Shown here: positions 8,518-17,153 of the stretch, one piece after another
How positions within the stretch are numbered: position 1 is the first letter of the stretch
How the letters are laid out: every line of letters starts with the position of its first letter
NCBI RefSeq assembly: GCF_011752935.1
Contig: NZ_VWWO01000001.1
Coordinates: 620,001 to 684,000, forward strand
Length of the DNA: 64,000 nucleotides
Direction: 5' to 3'
From: Chitinophaga sp. Cy-1792
GTDB taxonomy: Bacteria > Bacteroidota > Bacteroidia > Chitinophagales > Chitinophagaceae
Position numbers and translations under genes: made by a program
Notes under the pieces: generated by a model
What the model was told of the DNA's origin: nothing
The model's database searches: none
The model's input: the letters and a program-made list of their open reading frames with translations, nothing else

Positions 8518-9720
8518 ATGGAACAGTCGACAGGCAGGATCTACAATCTGCAATTCATATTACTGTGTTTGAGTAATGCCCTATTCTCAGCCAGTTTCAA
8601 CATGATGATACCCGAGCTCCCGGCGTATCTTACCCAATTAGGCGGGGAAGATTATAAAGGCTATATCATCAGCGTTTTTACACTGATGGCGGGACTATCA
8701 AGGCCATTCAGCGGCAAACTGACGGATACCATCGGCCGTGTGCCGGTGATGATATTCGGATCGCTGATATGTGTGGTTTGTAGTATGATGTACCCGATGG
8801 TCAGCTCTGTGGCGGCTTTCCTGTTGCTACGCTTCTTCCATGGTTTTTCCACAGGTTTTAAGCCTACAGGCACATCTGCATATGTTTCAGATATCGTCCC
8901 TTCCAATCGCCGCGGTGAGGCCATGGGGATGATCGGACTGGCCTCTATCATCGGTATGGCTATCGGGCCAGCCATTGGCGGCTGGGTAGCGCACCAGTGG
9001 GGTATTAATGTAATGTTCCATCTGTCTGCCGCTTTTGCATTGCTTTCTGTTGTCATCCTTATCGGTGCCATGAAAGAAACACTGCCCGACAAACAGCCGT
9101 TCCGTTTATCCCTCCTGCGTATCCATCGTGGTGAAATATTCGAACCACTGGTAATAGCGCCGGTGATCGTCACTTTCCTGACTTTCTTCAGCTATGGCGC
9201 AGTGCTCACGGTCATTCCGGATTACAGCACCTACCTCGGTGTGGATAACAAAGGACTTTTCTTTACTTTTTACACCGGCGCCTCTATGGGTATCCGACTT
9301 GTAGCAGGAAAGGTTTCCGATAAATATGGCCGTATTCCTGTGTTGAAAATATCCGCCATTATTATGGCCGCATCTATGGCCATGATTGCGGTGGCAACTT
9401 CCCCATGGATACTGTTTGCCGCTGCGGTCGTATATGGCGCAGCAACAGGTCTTAACTCTCCTGCCGTTACCGCCTGGACAGTAGATCTGAGTAACCCGCA
9501 GTTTAAAGGACGGGCCCTCGCGAGCATGTATATTGCGATGGAAGCGGGTATCGGATTGGGCGCCTGGGGTTCTGCGCTGATCTATCATAACCATGCGAGC
9601 CGCTTCCCGCTTACCTTCTTTGTATTGGCGGTTATAACGCTGATGGCTACACTATACCTGGTGTTCTTTAAGATTCCACGGAATTTTGAGGAAGCGAAGC
9701 TTCAGTATGCGCGCACGTAG
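8518..9720 (+). CDS. major facilitator superfamily transporter
   Basis: 400 residues with about 12 membrane helices. MFS motif A appears in both halves: LSRPFSGKLTDTIGRVPVM after helix 2 and VAGKVSDKYGRIPVLK after helix 8. The GFKPTGTSAYVSDIVP and GMIGLASIIGMAIGPAIGG stretches resemble the drug-efflux (DHA1-like) branch. It most likely exports small molecules with proton motive force, but the substrate cannot be read from sequence. It stands alone, convergent with rmuC across a double hairpin. Confidence 0.87.
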   Translation: MEQSTGRIYNLQFILLCLSNALFSASFNMMIPELPAYLTQLGGEDYKGYIISVFTLMAGLSRPFSGKLTDTIGRVPVMIFGSLICVVCSMMYPMVSSVAAFLLLRFFHGFSTGFKPTGTSAYVSDIVPSNRRGEAMGMIGLASIIGMAIGPAIGGWVAHQWGINVMFHLSAAFALLSVVILIGAMKETLPDKQPFRLSLLRIHRGEIFEPLVIAPVIVTFLTFFSYGAVLTVIPDYSTYLGVDNKGLFFTFYTGASMGIRLVAGKVSDKYGRIPVLKISAIIMAASMAMIAVATSPWILFAAAVVYGAATGLNSPAVTAWTVDLSNPQFKGRALASMYIAMEAGIGLGAWGSALIYHNHASRFPLTFFVLAVITLMATLYLVFFKIPRNFEEAKLQYART

Positions 9721-9754
9721 TTTTTTTCTTGTAGATGATTATCGTGTATTTATA

Positions 9755-9836
9755 CTTTCAACCCCGATCAACCGCCTCCGGCAGTTGATCGGGGTTGAAA
9801 GCTTTAGTGCCACCAGTGGTGGCACTAAAGCTTTCA
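9755..9836. terminator. two overlapping, mutually exclusive hairpins between convergent genes
   Basis: Hairpin one is an 18-bp perfect stem (9755-9772 with 9784-9801, CTTTCAACCCCGATCAAC and complement). Hairpin two is at least 18 bp (9797-9814 with 9818-9835, GAAAGCTTTAGTGCCACC and complement, 3-base loop). The segment around 9797-9801 belongs to both stems, so full formation of one weakens the other. It separates the ends of the MFS gene and rmuC and presumably terminates both. Confidence 0.7.
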
Positions 9837-9849
9837 GGATCTCTCTATT

Positions 9850-11199
9850 TTATTCGTCATCTTTTTCTTCTGCTTCCTGGATATAAATATCTGTCGGCAA
9901 ACTCTTATTGGTATTTACTCCCAGCTTCTTCATCTTCTCCGCACTCCTTACCAGGTTACCTTTGCCGGAATTCAGTTTTTTCAATGCTTCTTCATAGGCC
10001 AGCTGGCTTTTATTAAGATGTGACCCAACTAATTGAAGATCATTGACAAAGCCAACGAACTTATCATAAAGGGCGCCGCCCTGCCTGACAATTTCCTGTG
10101 CATTGCGGTTCTGCTTTTCCAGTTTCCACATGTTTTCAATCACTTTCAGCGTTGCCAGCAGAGAAGGAACGCTTACCAGTATAATGCGTTTGCGGAAGGC
10201 AAAGTCGTACAGGTCTTCATCTGGCTGCATGATAGCCAGGGCATAAGCGGGTTCTATCGGAATGAACAGCATAACAAAATCAGTGGTGTTGTTATACAGG
10301 TTCTGATAGGCTTTGGCACTGAGTTCGTTGACGTGATTTTTTACAGAGCTGAGGTGCGCTTTCAGCGCCTGCTGGCGCACAACATCATCTTCTGCACTGC
10401 AATATTGCTCATAGGCTTTCAGCGAAACCTTAGAATCGATCACCACTTTTCTGTCTTCCGGAAGATGTAATACCAGATCCGGTTTACGTAGCTGGCCGGC
10501 GTCGTCATAGCGGGCATCCTGTGTCTGGTAATGAATACCGCGTTCCAGTCCGGAGGCTTCCAGTACTTTCTCCAGGATTACTTCGCCCCAGTTGCCTTGT
10601 TTTTTGGTGTCGGCCTTGAGCGCATTGGTGAGGTTATTGGCTTCTTTTGACAGCAGCTGATTGAGCGACAACAGCCGCTGTAGTTCTGCTTTCAATTCGG
10701 TACGCTGGGTGGTTTCGGCCACCAGCGATTGCTGAACACTACTTCTGAAATTGTCGATTTTTTCGGAAAGTGGTTTCAGCAGGTCATCCAGTTTGAGCTG
10801 GTTTTGTTCCATGAAGTTACCGGAGATCCTTTGCAGCAGATGGTTAGCGGTATTTTCAAATTGGAGCCTTACCTCTTCCTGCTGTTGCAGCATTCGCTGA
10901 CGCTCTTCTGTCAGTTGCTGGCTAAGGAATTTATTTTTCTCGATCAGGCGGCCCTGATCGTTTTGAAGCAATGCGTATTCTTCGTTGAGTCTTTCCAGTT
11001 GCTCTCTGGCATCCCGGACCTGTTGCTGCTTTTCCTGCAGCGACTGATCGGCATAGCCCTGGCGGGCTTCCAGCTGTATAGCACGTTCCTGGAGCTGGCG
11101 GCCCTGGCTTTCCAGGCTACGTTGTTTTGCTATGGCAGCAAATAGTAGGTATGTAAGTACGAGAATGATGATTCCCGCAATTATCAGGTATACTGTCAT
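9850..11199 (-). CDS. rmuC: DNA recombination protein RmuC
   Basis: 449 residues. Residues 1-20 form one membrane helix (MTVYLIIAGIIILVLTYLLF). A long coiled coil (about 25-135) follows, rich in Gln, Glu and Arg. From about 150 to 430 is the RmuC domain, with LNQLLSKEANNLTNALK, KQGNWGEVILEKVLEASGL, and the PD-(D/E)xK-like nuclease core KPDLVLHLPEDRKVVIDSK. The family limits inversions at short inverted repeats in E. coli, probably as a nuclease acting on DNA structures; the exact activity is not settled. It appears monocistronic. Confidence 0.92.
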   Translation of the reverse strand: MTVYLIIAGIIILVLTYLLFAAIAKQRSLESQGRQLQERAIQLEARQGYADQSLQEKQQQVRDAREQLERLNEEYALLQNDQGRLIEKNKFLSQQLTEERQRMLQQQEEVRLQFENTANHLLQRISGNFMEQNQLKLDDLLKPLSEKIDNFRSSVQQSLVAETTQRTELKAELQRLLSLNQLLSKEANNLTNALKADTKKQGNWGEVILEKVLEASGLERGIHYQTQDARYDDAGQLRKPDLVLHLPEDRKVVIDSKVSLKAYEQYCSAEDDVVRQQALKAHLSSVKNHVNELSAKAYQNLYNNTTDFVMLFIPIEPAYALAIMQPDEDLYDFAFRKRIILVSVPSLLATLKVIENMWKLEKQNRNAQEIVRQGGALYDKFVGFVNDLQLVGSHLNKSQLAYEEALKKLNSGKGNLVRSAEKMKKLGVNTNKSLPTDIYIQEAEEKDDE

Positions 11200-11322
11200 G
11201 ACAATCGTCCTCCTGTTACAAAATTCAGCTTCCGCTACGCATTCTACCTGCGTAATGATAGCTAATCAATTAAAAATCAATCCGGCGGAGCCCGATTATT
11301 CACTATATCTTCCTGGAAATCC

Positions 11323-11826
11323 TTAACGGTGGTGCTTCTTCACAAAGCCGATTTCTTCTCTGGCATCATTCTCCCAGCCGATCATCTCTTCCAGAAATTT
11401 CTCTATAAACCGGTGAACATATTCTTCATTGATTTCTTCCGGCTCTACCGTATCAAGCGTACTGTTTTTAGGGCCATCGGCGGTAATACCGTCAATAAAA
11501 GGATAGGCTACCCAGGTAACAATCTGGCCATTTCTGGACTGAGAAAATGACAGCAGACCACCTTTCTTCATCTTCTGAACGATGGCGGTAGGGTTTTTCT
11601 CTATGATGCCGCTGGGACTGAAATTAAAGCTGATAAAAGCAGATTCCATGTTCTGCCAGGCTTCATTGATATCGACGGTCCAGTCGAAAATAGGGAATCG
11701 TTCGGCAACGCCTTTCAGCGTGGTTAATATCAGATCTCTCGTGATGGTATGCCAGTGGTTACGGCGCTCTTCTATCCGGTAAAATACCTGCGCCAGTTCC
11801 TGCGCAAGCCGCTCGATATTATCCAT
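11323..11826 (-). CDS. hypothetical protein, 167 residues
   Basis: I do not recognise a family. The product is soluble, without signal peptide or membrane helix. The first 60 residues are helical (MDNIERLAQELAQVFYRIEERRNHWHTITRDLI). The middle looks beta-rich (FDWTVDINEAWQNMESAFISFNFSPSG and later GQIVTWVAYPFIDG). The end is charged and helical (EEYVHRFIEKFLEEMIGWENDA). It is on the same strand as rmuC and 123 bases upstream of it. The separate hairpin upstream at 11850 suggests its transcript starts after the kdn operon ends. Confidence 0.65.
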   Translation of the reverse strand: MDNIERLAQELAQVFYRIEERRNHWHTITRDLILTTLKGVAERFPIFDWTVDINEAWQNMESAFISFNFSPSGIIEKNPTAIVQKMKKGGLLSFSQSRNGQIVTWVAYPFIDGITADGPKNSTLDTVEPEEINEEYVHRFIEKFLEEMIGWENDAREEIGFVKKHHR

Positions 11827-11849
11827 AACTTTTTTTACTGAAGTTAAAC

Positions 11850-11889
11850 TATAAAGGCATTCAGCACAAACATGCCGAATGCCTTTATA
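11850..11889. terminator. terminator of the kdn operon
   Basis: A 13-bp perfect stem (TATAAAGGCATTC and complement) with a 14-base loop lies 19 bases past the kdnB stop on the minus strand. In the minus direction a TTAACTTCAGTAAAAAAAG tail follows, which is not a clean T-run. Confidence 0.6.
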
Positions 11890-11907
11890 TGGTATAATAT
11901 CAAACGA

Positions 11908-12984
11908 TTAGAGCCTTTCGTATAATTTACGCAGACGCTCTCTGGTCATGATTTCTTTCCAGTCTTTACCCAGTGCGTTTTCCCACAGCGGTGCCATTCC
12001 CAGCGATACGTTGATCATAATGTCAAACTGCTCGTCGGTGAGGCCTTTGGTGATACCTTGCGGAATATCGATGTTGTGTTTTTTCACCATCTTCTTGAAT
12101 TTCTCCACGCCATCAGGATAGAACTCTTCCAGTTTATCAAACACGATACAGTTACCGATACCATGTTTGGTGCCCAACAGGTAAGCCAGACCATAGCTCA
12201 CGGCGTGTGCCACACCTACCTGTGAATAAGCGATGCTCATACCACCGGCATAGGAAGCCATCATCAGTTTTTCGTCTGCATCATCATCCCACTGGTCTTT
12301 GTCCAGGAAGATTTCCTCGCAGAGTTCCTGTGCCTTTTCACCATATGATTGAGAGAATGCATTCAGATAAGTACCTGTGAGTGATTCTACACAGTGGATA
12401 AAGCAATCCATGGCAGTATAGAAGCGCTGGTTAGGCTCAACGGTTTTAGTCAGGGAAGGATCCAGTACGATCTGATCAAACGGCGTGAAGTCGGAGTTCA
12501 TACCCAGTTTACGGGTAGGACCGGTTAATACGCAAGTACGGCTTACTTCAGCACCTGTACCGGAGATGGTAGGGATACCCACTTTATACACACCGGCAAC
12601 TTTCACGAGGTCCCAGCCCTGGTAGTCGGCTGAAGATCCCGGGTTGGTCATCATCAGTGCCACTGCTTTGGCCATGTCCATTACGGAACCACCGCCAATA
12701 CCAATGATACCGGACACTTCACCGAATTCAGCTTTCAGCTCATCACGGATAGCATCTACGTACTTGGTTTTAGGTTCGTCAGTTACATCGATCACCACAA
12801 TTTTATCCTTTCCACGTAATGGAACGCGGGATAAAAATTCTTTCTTATCCTGGAAATACATGTCCACGAAAAAGATCATGGGCGCATCACCTTTACGATT
12901 TGGGGCCAGTATTTCGTCCAACTGATCGAAGCATCCGTTGCCGTATACTACATAGTCCACCATCTTGAAATTCCTGAACTTCAT
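11908..12984 (-). CDS. kdnB: iron-containing alcohol dehydrogenase family, probable Kdo 8-oxidase KdnB
   Basis: 358 residues of the iron-dependent alcohol dehydrogenase fold. The nucleotide loop GIGGGSVMDMAKAVALM, the TISGTGAEVSRTCVLTG segment, and the metal-binding residues in AMDCFIHCVESLTG and VGVAHAVSYG...GTKHGIGN are all visible. KdnB of Shewanella oneidensis oxidises C8 of Kdo to the aldehyde that KdnA then aminates. Here it is third in a minus-strand operon after kdnA and kdsB, exactly the set needed for 8-amino-Kdo, which is why I choose this name over a generic alcohol dehydrogenase. It lies 21 bases downstream of kdsB. Confidence 0.85.
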   Translation of the reverse strand: MKFRNFKMVDYVVYGNGCFDQLDEILAPNRKGDAPMIFFVDMYFQDKKEFLSRVPLRGKDKIVVIDVTDEPKTKYVDAIRDELKAEFGEVSGIIGIGGGSVMDMAKAVALMMTNPGSSADYQGWDLVKVAGVYKVGIPTISGTGAEVSRTCVLTGPTRKLGMNSDFTPFDQIVLDPSLTKTVEPNQRFYTAMDCFIHCVESLTGTYLNAFSQSYGEKAQELCEEIFLDKDQWDDDADEKLMMASYAGGMSIAYSQVGVAHAVSYGLAYLLGTKHGIGNCIVFDKLEEFYPDGVEKFKKMVKKHNIDIPQGITKGLTDEQFDIMINVSLGMAPLWENALGKDWKEIMTRERLRKLYERL

Positions 12985-13005
12985 ATATGCGTATTAGTTA
13001 GTATG

Positions 13006-13731
13006 TTATAATAATTTTGCTGCTTTTTCCAGATCTTCCGGGGTATCAATTTCCACACCCATATATTCTGTTACTACCATTTTCATCGGGATACCATTTT
13101 CCAGGTAGCGCAGGCATTCGATTTTCTCTGCCAGTTCCAGCGGTGTTGGTTCCAGTTTGGTGAATTTCATCAGGGTATCTTTACGGAAAGCATAGATACC
13201 GATATGTTCGTAGTAAATGGATTGTACGTCTTTAGCGCGTGGATAAGGGATAATGGAGCGGGAAAAGAAGAGGGCATTGAATTTTTTATCTACCGCAACT
13301 TTCACATAGTTAGGGTCTGCGATGGATTTTTCATCGGTAAGTACCTGCATTAATGAAGCTACCTGTACCTGTTTACCTTCTTCCCCTTCAAATACTTTGA
13401 GCAGTTTCTCCAATGGTTCTTTCTGGGTAAAAGGTTCATCGCCCTGTACATTCACTACGATTTCATAGTCCAGCAGCTCCATGGCCTCTGCGATACGGTC
13501 GGTACCACATTCATGCTCTTTTCTGCTCATAACGGCTTTACCGCCGTTGCTTACTATCTCTTCAAAAATAACATCACTGTCGGTTACCACCATTACTTCA
13601 TCAAATACGCCTGTGTTCACAGTTGATTCGTAAGTACGAAGTATGACGGATTTATCGCCCAGTTTGGCCATCATCTTGCCCGGAAAACGGGTAGCGCCAT
13701 AACGGGCAGGTATTAACGCTATTTTCTTCAT
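13006..13731 (-). CDS. kdsB: 3-deoxy-manno-octulosonate (or 8-amino-Kdo) cytidylyltransferase
   Basis: 241 residues, normal for KdsB. The N-terminal CTP-binding motif reads ALIPARYGATRFPGKMMAKL. Further motifs are VVTDSDVIFEEI, HECGTDRIAEAM, and VNVQGDEPFTQKEPLEKLL, with the QGDEP metal and nucleotide site. KdsB couples CTP to Kdo to give CMP-Kdo for lipid A glycosylation. In species with KdnA and KdnB the KdsB homologue prefers the 8-amino sugar, so that substrate is inferred here. The cytoplasmic enzyme lies between kdnA (72 bases upstream, across a hairpin) and kdnB. Confidence 0.92.
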   Translation of the reverse strand: MKKIALIPARYGATRFPGKMMAKLGDKSVILRTYESTVNTGVFDEVMVVTDSDVIFEEIVSNGGKAVMSRKEHECGTDRIAEAMELLDYEIVVNVQGDEPFTQKEPLEKLLKVFEGEEGKQVQVASLMQVLTDEKSIADPNYVKVAVDKKFNALFFSRSIIPYPRAKDVQSIYYEHIGIYAFRKDTLMKFTKLEPTPLELAEKIECLRYLENGIPMKMVVTEYMGVEIDTPEDLEKAAKLL

Positions 13732-13750
13732 GCGAATATATTTAAAGTAT

Positions 13751-13795
13751 AAAGGCGCATCCGGACAGCCGACACGACTATCCGGTTACGCCTTT
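13751..13795. promoter_or_regulatory. hairpin in the kdnA-kdsB intercistronic gap
   Basis: AAAGGCG pairs with CGCCTTT, and an inner ATCCGGA / TCCGG(T) pairing extends the stem. It lies between the kdnA stop and the kdsB start, inside the presumed operon, and could partly terminate or stabilise the kdnA message. Confidence 0.45.
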
Positions 13796-13803
13796 AACAA
13801 GCT

Positions 13804-14994
13804 TTATAATGCGCTTTTTACAGCATTCACCAGTTTCTCCGCTCTCTCCTGGATTTCAGCTGCTGACCAGGCGAGATTGATAGGTGTAGAAATGTTCCTG
13901 CCGATGATTGCATCAGAAGCAGGGAATTCTTTTGTTTTGTAGATCTCCATGGCCTGTTTCAGTCCTGGAGCAAACGGAGTCAGTACCTGGCCCTGTTTGA
14001 AATGATCCCACTGGCGGATATAGTGCCAGTTGTTATCATAGTAGTAAAATGCGGCCAGGCCTGCAGCTTTCATGGCAGCAGCGGCTTTACGTGCCTGGTC
14101 AGCCTCCGGCAGGAAGAATGACAGGAACGTTGCGCTATCGCCGGCAGGATCTGGTAAACGACGGAAAGTAACACCAGGAACAGTTGACAACGCATCTTTG
14201 AAGATTTTCTTCGTGCTGCGCTGGATTTCCAGGAATGTATCGAGTTTACGGATCTGTGCCAGACCTACAGCTGCGTGCAGCTCAGAAATACGATAGTTAT
14301 AGCCAATAAACGGATGCTGCTCCAGGCCGCGGTCGTTGCCGATATGATCGTGACCATGGTCTGTATAGCCATCACATTTAGTGTAGATATCTTTATTGTT
14401 GGTAACAATACCACCGCCTTCAGCGCAGGTAATTGTTTTTACGAAGTCGAAAGAGAAAGTACCCGCATCACCGATGGTTCCCAGGGCCTGGCCTTTGTAG
14501 GAAGCACCGAAAGACTGACAGGCATCTTCCAGCAGGATGAGGTTATGTTTTTTGCAGATCGCTACCAGTGCATCCATATCGGCCATAGCACCGCACATAT
14601 GTACCGGCATTACCGCTTTGGTGCGTGGGGTGATCGCTGCTTCAACTGCTTTAGGGTCCAGGGTGAGGGTATCATCCACATCAACCAGTACCGGTGTAGC
14701 ACCTACGGAGAAAACAGATTCGAAGCTGGCAACAAAAGTGAAGGTAGGCATGATAATTTCATCGCCTGCACCTAAACCTAATGCAGCCATTGCGGTAGTC
14801 AATGCCGCAGTTCCGCTGGAGGCCAGCTGTGCATACTGAACATTCAGCTTCTTACACATTTCCGCTTCCAGTTCCTTTGCTTTCCAAATGCCTTTACGAG
14901 GACCATCAAAGCCGTATCTCATGAAGATACCGGTTTCAAGTACATCATTTACTTCTTTCCTTTCCTCGGGTCCAAATAGTTCAAATCCGGGCAT
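13804..14994 (-). CDS. kdnA: DegT/DnrJ-family PLP aminotransferase, probable Kdo8N transaminase KdnA
   Basis: 396 residues of the DegT/DnrJ/EryC1/StrS sugar-aminotransferase family. Visible motifs are QLASSGTAALTTAMAALG, DEIIMPTFTFVASFESV, MPVHMCGAMADMDAL, LLEDACQSFGASYKG, and the PLP-lysine segment FSFDFVKTITCAEGGG. KdnA of Shewanella transfers an amino group from glutamate to 8-oxo-Kdo, giving 8-amino-Kdo. The assignment rests mainly on linkage with kdsB and the KdnB-type dehydrogenase. It is the first gene of the operon. On the minus strand TAACTTTG at 15054-15047 matches the -7 element, but the nearest TTG is about 25 bases further up, longer than usual. Confidence 0.85.
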   Translation of the reverse strand: MPGFELFGPEERKEVNDVLETGIFMRYGFDGPRKGIWKAKELEAEMCKKLNVQYAQLASSGTAALTTAMAALGLGAGDEIIMPTFTFVASFESVFSVGATPVLVDVDDTLTLDPKAVEAAITPRTKAVMPVHMCGAMADMDALVAICKKHNLILLEDACQSFGASYKGQALGTIGDAGTFSFDFVKTITCAEGGGIVTNNKDIYTKCDGYTDHGHDHIGNDRGLEQHPFIGYNYRISELHAAVGLAQIRKLDTFLEIQRSTKKIFKDALSTVPGVTFRRLPDPAGDSATFLSFFLPEADQARKAAAAMKAAGLAAFYYYDNNWHYIRQWDHFKQGQVLTPFAPGLKQAMEIYKTKEFPASDAIIGRNISTPINLAWSAAEIQERAEKLVNAVKSAL

Positions 14995-15403
14995 AAGCTG
15001 TTGATTTTTAAAATATAATTGAAATAAGTTCGTTTTATTGGTGTTGCAAAGTTACTATAATCAGAAATGCGGTTGGCTTCAATTTCTGTTTATCTTTTGC
15101 TAAAAATTTAACATGCGTTTTGGGCTGGTGCTGACGACCTTGAATCTACCCGGAATCTCCCTGCTATAACATGACAGTTATCATTAACATTAGATTTGCA
15201 AAACCTGAGATAAAAAATCAATAACTACGTCCTATCTTTGGGCCCTCATCAGGAAAAATCCTGACCAATTTTACCCCATAACCTCTGATCGACCTCTTAT
15301 AGTTTTAATCCTGATCCTCCGAAAAGCAGTTTTTTAATTTTAACTGACCTCCTGTTTAGAACCCGGTATCTATTCACATTTCTTATTAACTGATAAACTG
15401 GTT
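14995..15403. other. 409-base divergent intergenic region
   Basis: No gene is seen. It separates kdnA (leftward) from the CAP lipoprotein gene (rightward). It holds TAACTTTG on the minus strand at 15047-15054, facing kdnA, and TATCTTTG on the plus strand at 15233-15240, facing the lipoprotein gene. Both fit the Bacteroidota -7 consensus. The second would leave a leader of about 160 bases. Confidence 0.5.
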
Positions 15404-15949
15404 ATGTCCGGGAAATTTATTCTCACTGCTTTTGTTGCAGTTGTTTTATTCAGCAGTTGCACCAAACAAAACGATGTTCAACCCATCGCCCCAACCCCTA
15501 CTACCCCTGTTGCTGTAGACACCACTGCAGTACCTGAAAATCACGTTGACCGCAACGCGCTGTTAACACTTGTAAATGGCCTCCGAAGCCATGGCTGCAA
15601 ATGCGGCGATGTACAGATGCCTCCTGTTGGCCCGCTCACCTGGAACGGCCTGCTGGAAGAAGCAGCTTACCTCCACAGTAAAGACATGTCTGTTAACAAA
15701 TATTTTGACCACACCGCCCCTACCGGAAGCACCCCTGGCGCACGCCTCGATGCTGCCGGCTACCACTGGAACTTCTATGGCGAAAATATCGCTACCGGAA
15801 CCATGGACGAACAGGCAGTTGTTTTAGGATGGCTCAATAGCCCTAATCACTGTAAAAATATGATGACGGCAAGTTACACCGAACTGGGTGTGGGCAGATA
15901 TGATAAAATGTGGACCATGGAACTGGGACACCGCAACAACCCGCAATAA
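15404..15949 (+). CDS. CAP/SCP-domain (PR-1-like) lipoprotein
   Basis: 181 residues. The N-terminus MSGKFILTAFVAVVLFSSCTKQ is a lipoprotein signal with lipobox FSSC. A Pro/Thr-rich spacer (about 25-48) precedes a CAP domain (about 50-180). The cavity residues and motifs are visible: LLEEAAYLHSKDMSVNKYFDHTAP, GARLDAAGYHWNFYGENIA, VVLGWLNSPNHCKNMM and TELGVGR. CAP domains bind sterols or lipids or act as proteases in other organisms; the bacterial role is largely unknown. It is likely anchored to the inner or outer membrane and faces away from the cytoplasm. It appears monocistronic. Confidence 0.88.
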   Translation: MSGKFILTAFVAVVLFSSCTKQNDVQPIAPTPTTPVAVDTTAVPENHVDRNALLTLVNGLRSHGCKCGDVQMPPVGPLTWNGLLEEAAYLHSKDMSVNKYFDHTAPTGSTPGARLDAAGYHWNFYGENIATGTMDEQAVVLGWLNSPNHCKNMMTASYTELGVGRYDKMWTMELGHRNNPQ

Positions 15950-15954
15950 GGTTA

Positions 15955-16269
15955 TCAGAGCGTGTTTTCCTTTTTTCGCCACATCTTCCAGATGTAATAG
16001 ATATACGCTGCCATCGTAATGGTCAGCCAGGTATAAAAGAAGATCATACGGCCGGGAGTGGACGCTTCCGGCTCCGCGAAACCCAGGTACAAACCCAGGA
16101 ATATATCGGCGGTCAACATAAAGAGACCCACGAATACAGTCCGTATAATTTTGGTGAAATACATGAACAGGCCAACATCAAACCCCGGCTGCTGAGGCGC
16201 CTCGGATTGCGGTGGTTGTGGTTTTTCCGGCGCCGGCTCCTGCTTTTCTTCCTGTTTTTCTTCGTCCAT
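15955..16269 (-). CDS. small two-helix membrane protein with proline-rich N-terminus
   Basis: 104 residues. Residues 1-28 are charged and rich in Glu, Lys and Pro (MDEEKQEEKQEPAPEKPQPP). Two hydrophobic segments follow (about 33-60 and 74-95), and the protein ends with a basic tail (WRKKENTL). No family recognised. It is just downstream of the GH25 gene on the same strand (13-base gap) and probably co-transcribed. Its stop is five bases from the end of the CAP gene, so the two are tightly convergent with no room for a terminator. Confidence 0.65.
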   Translation of the reverse strand: MDEEKQEEKQEPAPEKPQPPQSEAPQQPGFDVGLFMYFTKIIRTVFVGLFMLTADIFLGLYLGFAEPEASTPGRMIFFYTWLTITMAAYIYYIWKMWRKKENTL

Positions 16270-16282
16270 TGTATGCTGTTTA

Positions 16283-17023
16283 TTATGGTATCAACAGTTT
16301 AGCCAATGCTGCGCTGTCGCCCCTGAATACGTTAAAATCTACGGTGGTTCTGATGCCATTCACTCTGCCGATATCACTATGCTGCCAGAAAAGCCAGCTC
16401 CTGGAAGAGGACGGCTTCTCCTTCTGGTAATAGTGCGCTATCCACAGGGGATATTTATCAAACTCATCTCCCAGGTACGTTTCATAGAAATGTATGTTGG
16501 TATAGATGATCGGCTTCACTTTATACGCTTTTTCCATCTCCTCCAGCCATACCTTAGCTGTGCCGCGGATAACCGCGGCCGGCTGGTTATTGGATGTTTC
16601 TATATCCAATACCGGAGGCATATCCCCCGATTCCAACTGTACCACGTTCTGGAAATTTATAGCCTGCTTCTTAGGATCCCTGGTGGCATAAAAAAAATGA
16701 TAGGCCCCCCTGATCAACCCTGCCCGCTTCGCACGCTCCCAATTCTGCTCAAATGATGCATCCTGACGGGTAATACCCTCGGTTGCTTTTATAAATGCAA
16801 AGGAAATCCGGATATCATCTACCTTCATCTGCTTTACGGCCGTCCAGTTAATATCTTTCTGAAATTTGGACACGTCAATCCCATGAATCTTATAGTTCAC
16901 AGGTACATAAATGCCGAATTCATCATACCGTACAAACCGAATGTTCTCTTCACGGGTTTTCCACCAATACCATCCTCCAATGACAAGTATAACGAGTAAT
17001 AATCTAATCCAGATGCTTTTCAC
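16283..17023 (-). CDS. GH25 lysozyme-like muramidase
   Basis: 246 residues. An N-terminal hydrophobic anchor or signal (residues about 4-20, IRLLLVILVIGGWYWW) precedes a GH25 domain (about 45-240). The family's catalytic and barrel motifs are visible: HGIDVSKFQKDINW, FAFIKATEGIT, AGLIRGAYHFF, DMPPVLDIETS with the catalytic Asp-x-Glu, KPIIYTNIHFYE and the terminal VDFNVFRGD. GH25 enzymes cut the beta-1,4 bond after N-acetylmuramic acid. It is likely membrane-tethered in the periplasm and used in wall remodelling. It is probably the first gene of a two-gene operon. Confidence 0.9.
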   Translation of the reverse strand: MKSIWIRLLLVILVIGGWYWWKTREENIRFVRYDEFGIYVPVNYKIHGIDVSKFQKDINWTAVKQMKVDDIRISFAFIKATEGITRQDASFEQNWERAKRAGLIRGAYHFFYATRDPKKQAINFQNVVQLESGDMPPVLDIETSNNQPAAVIRGTAKVWLEEMEKAYKVKPIIYTNIHFYETYLGDEFDKYPLWIAHYYQKEKPSSSRSWLFWQHSDIGRVNGIRTTVDFNVFRGDSAALAKLLIP

Positions 17024-17153
17024 TTTTAGTTTCAGTTAGTTGCAGGTGCTTGGGTATCAAGAAAAAGGTATGCCGACAGACCTAATTTTATAGCAATTAT
17101 AGTCTATAATTTCTGTAAAGAAACTACTTTTACAAAAGGTCAAGTGAATTTAT

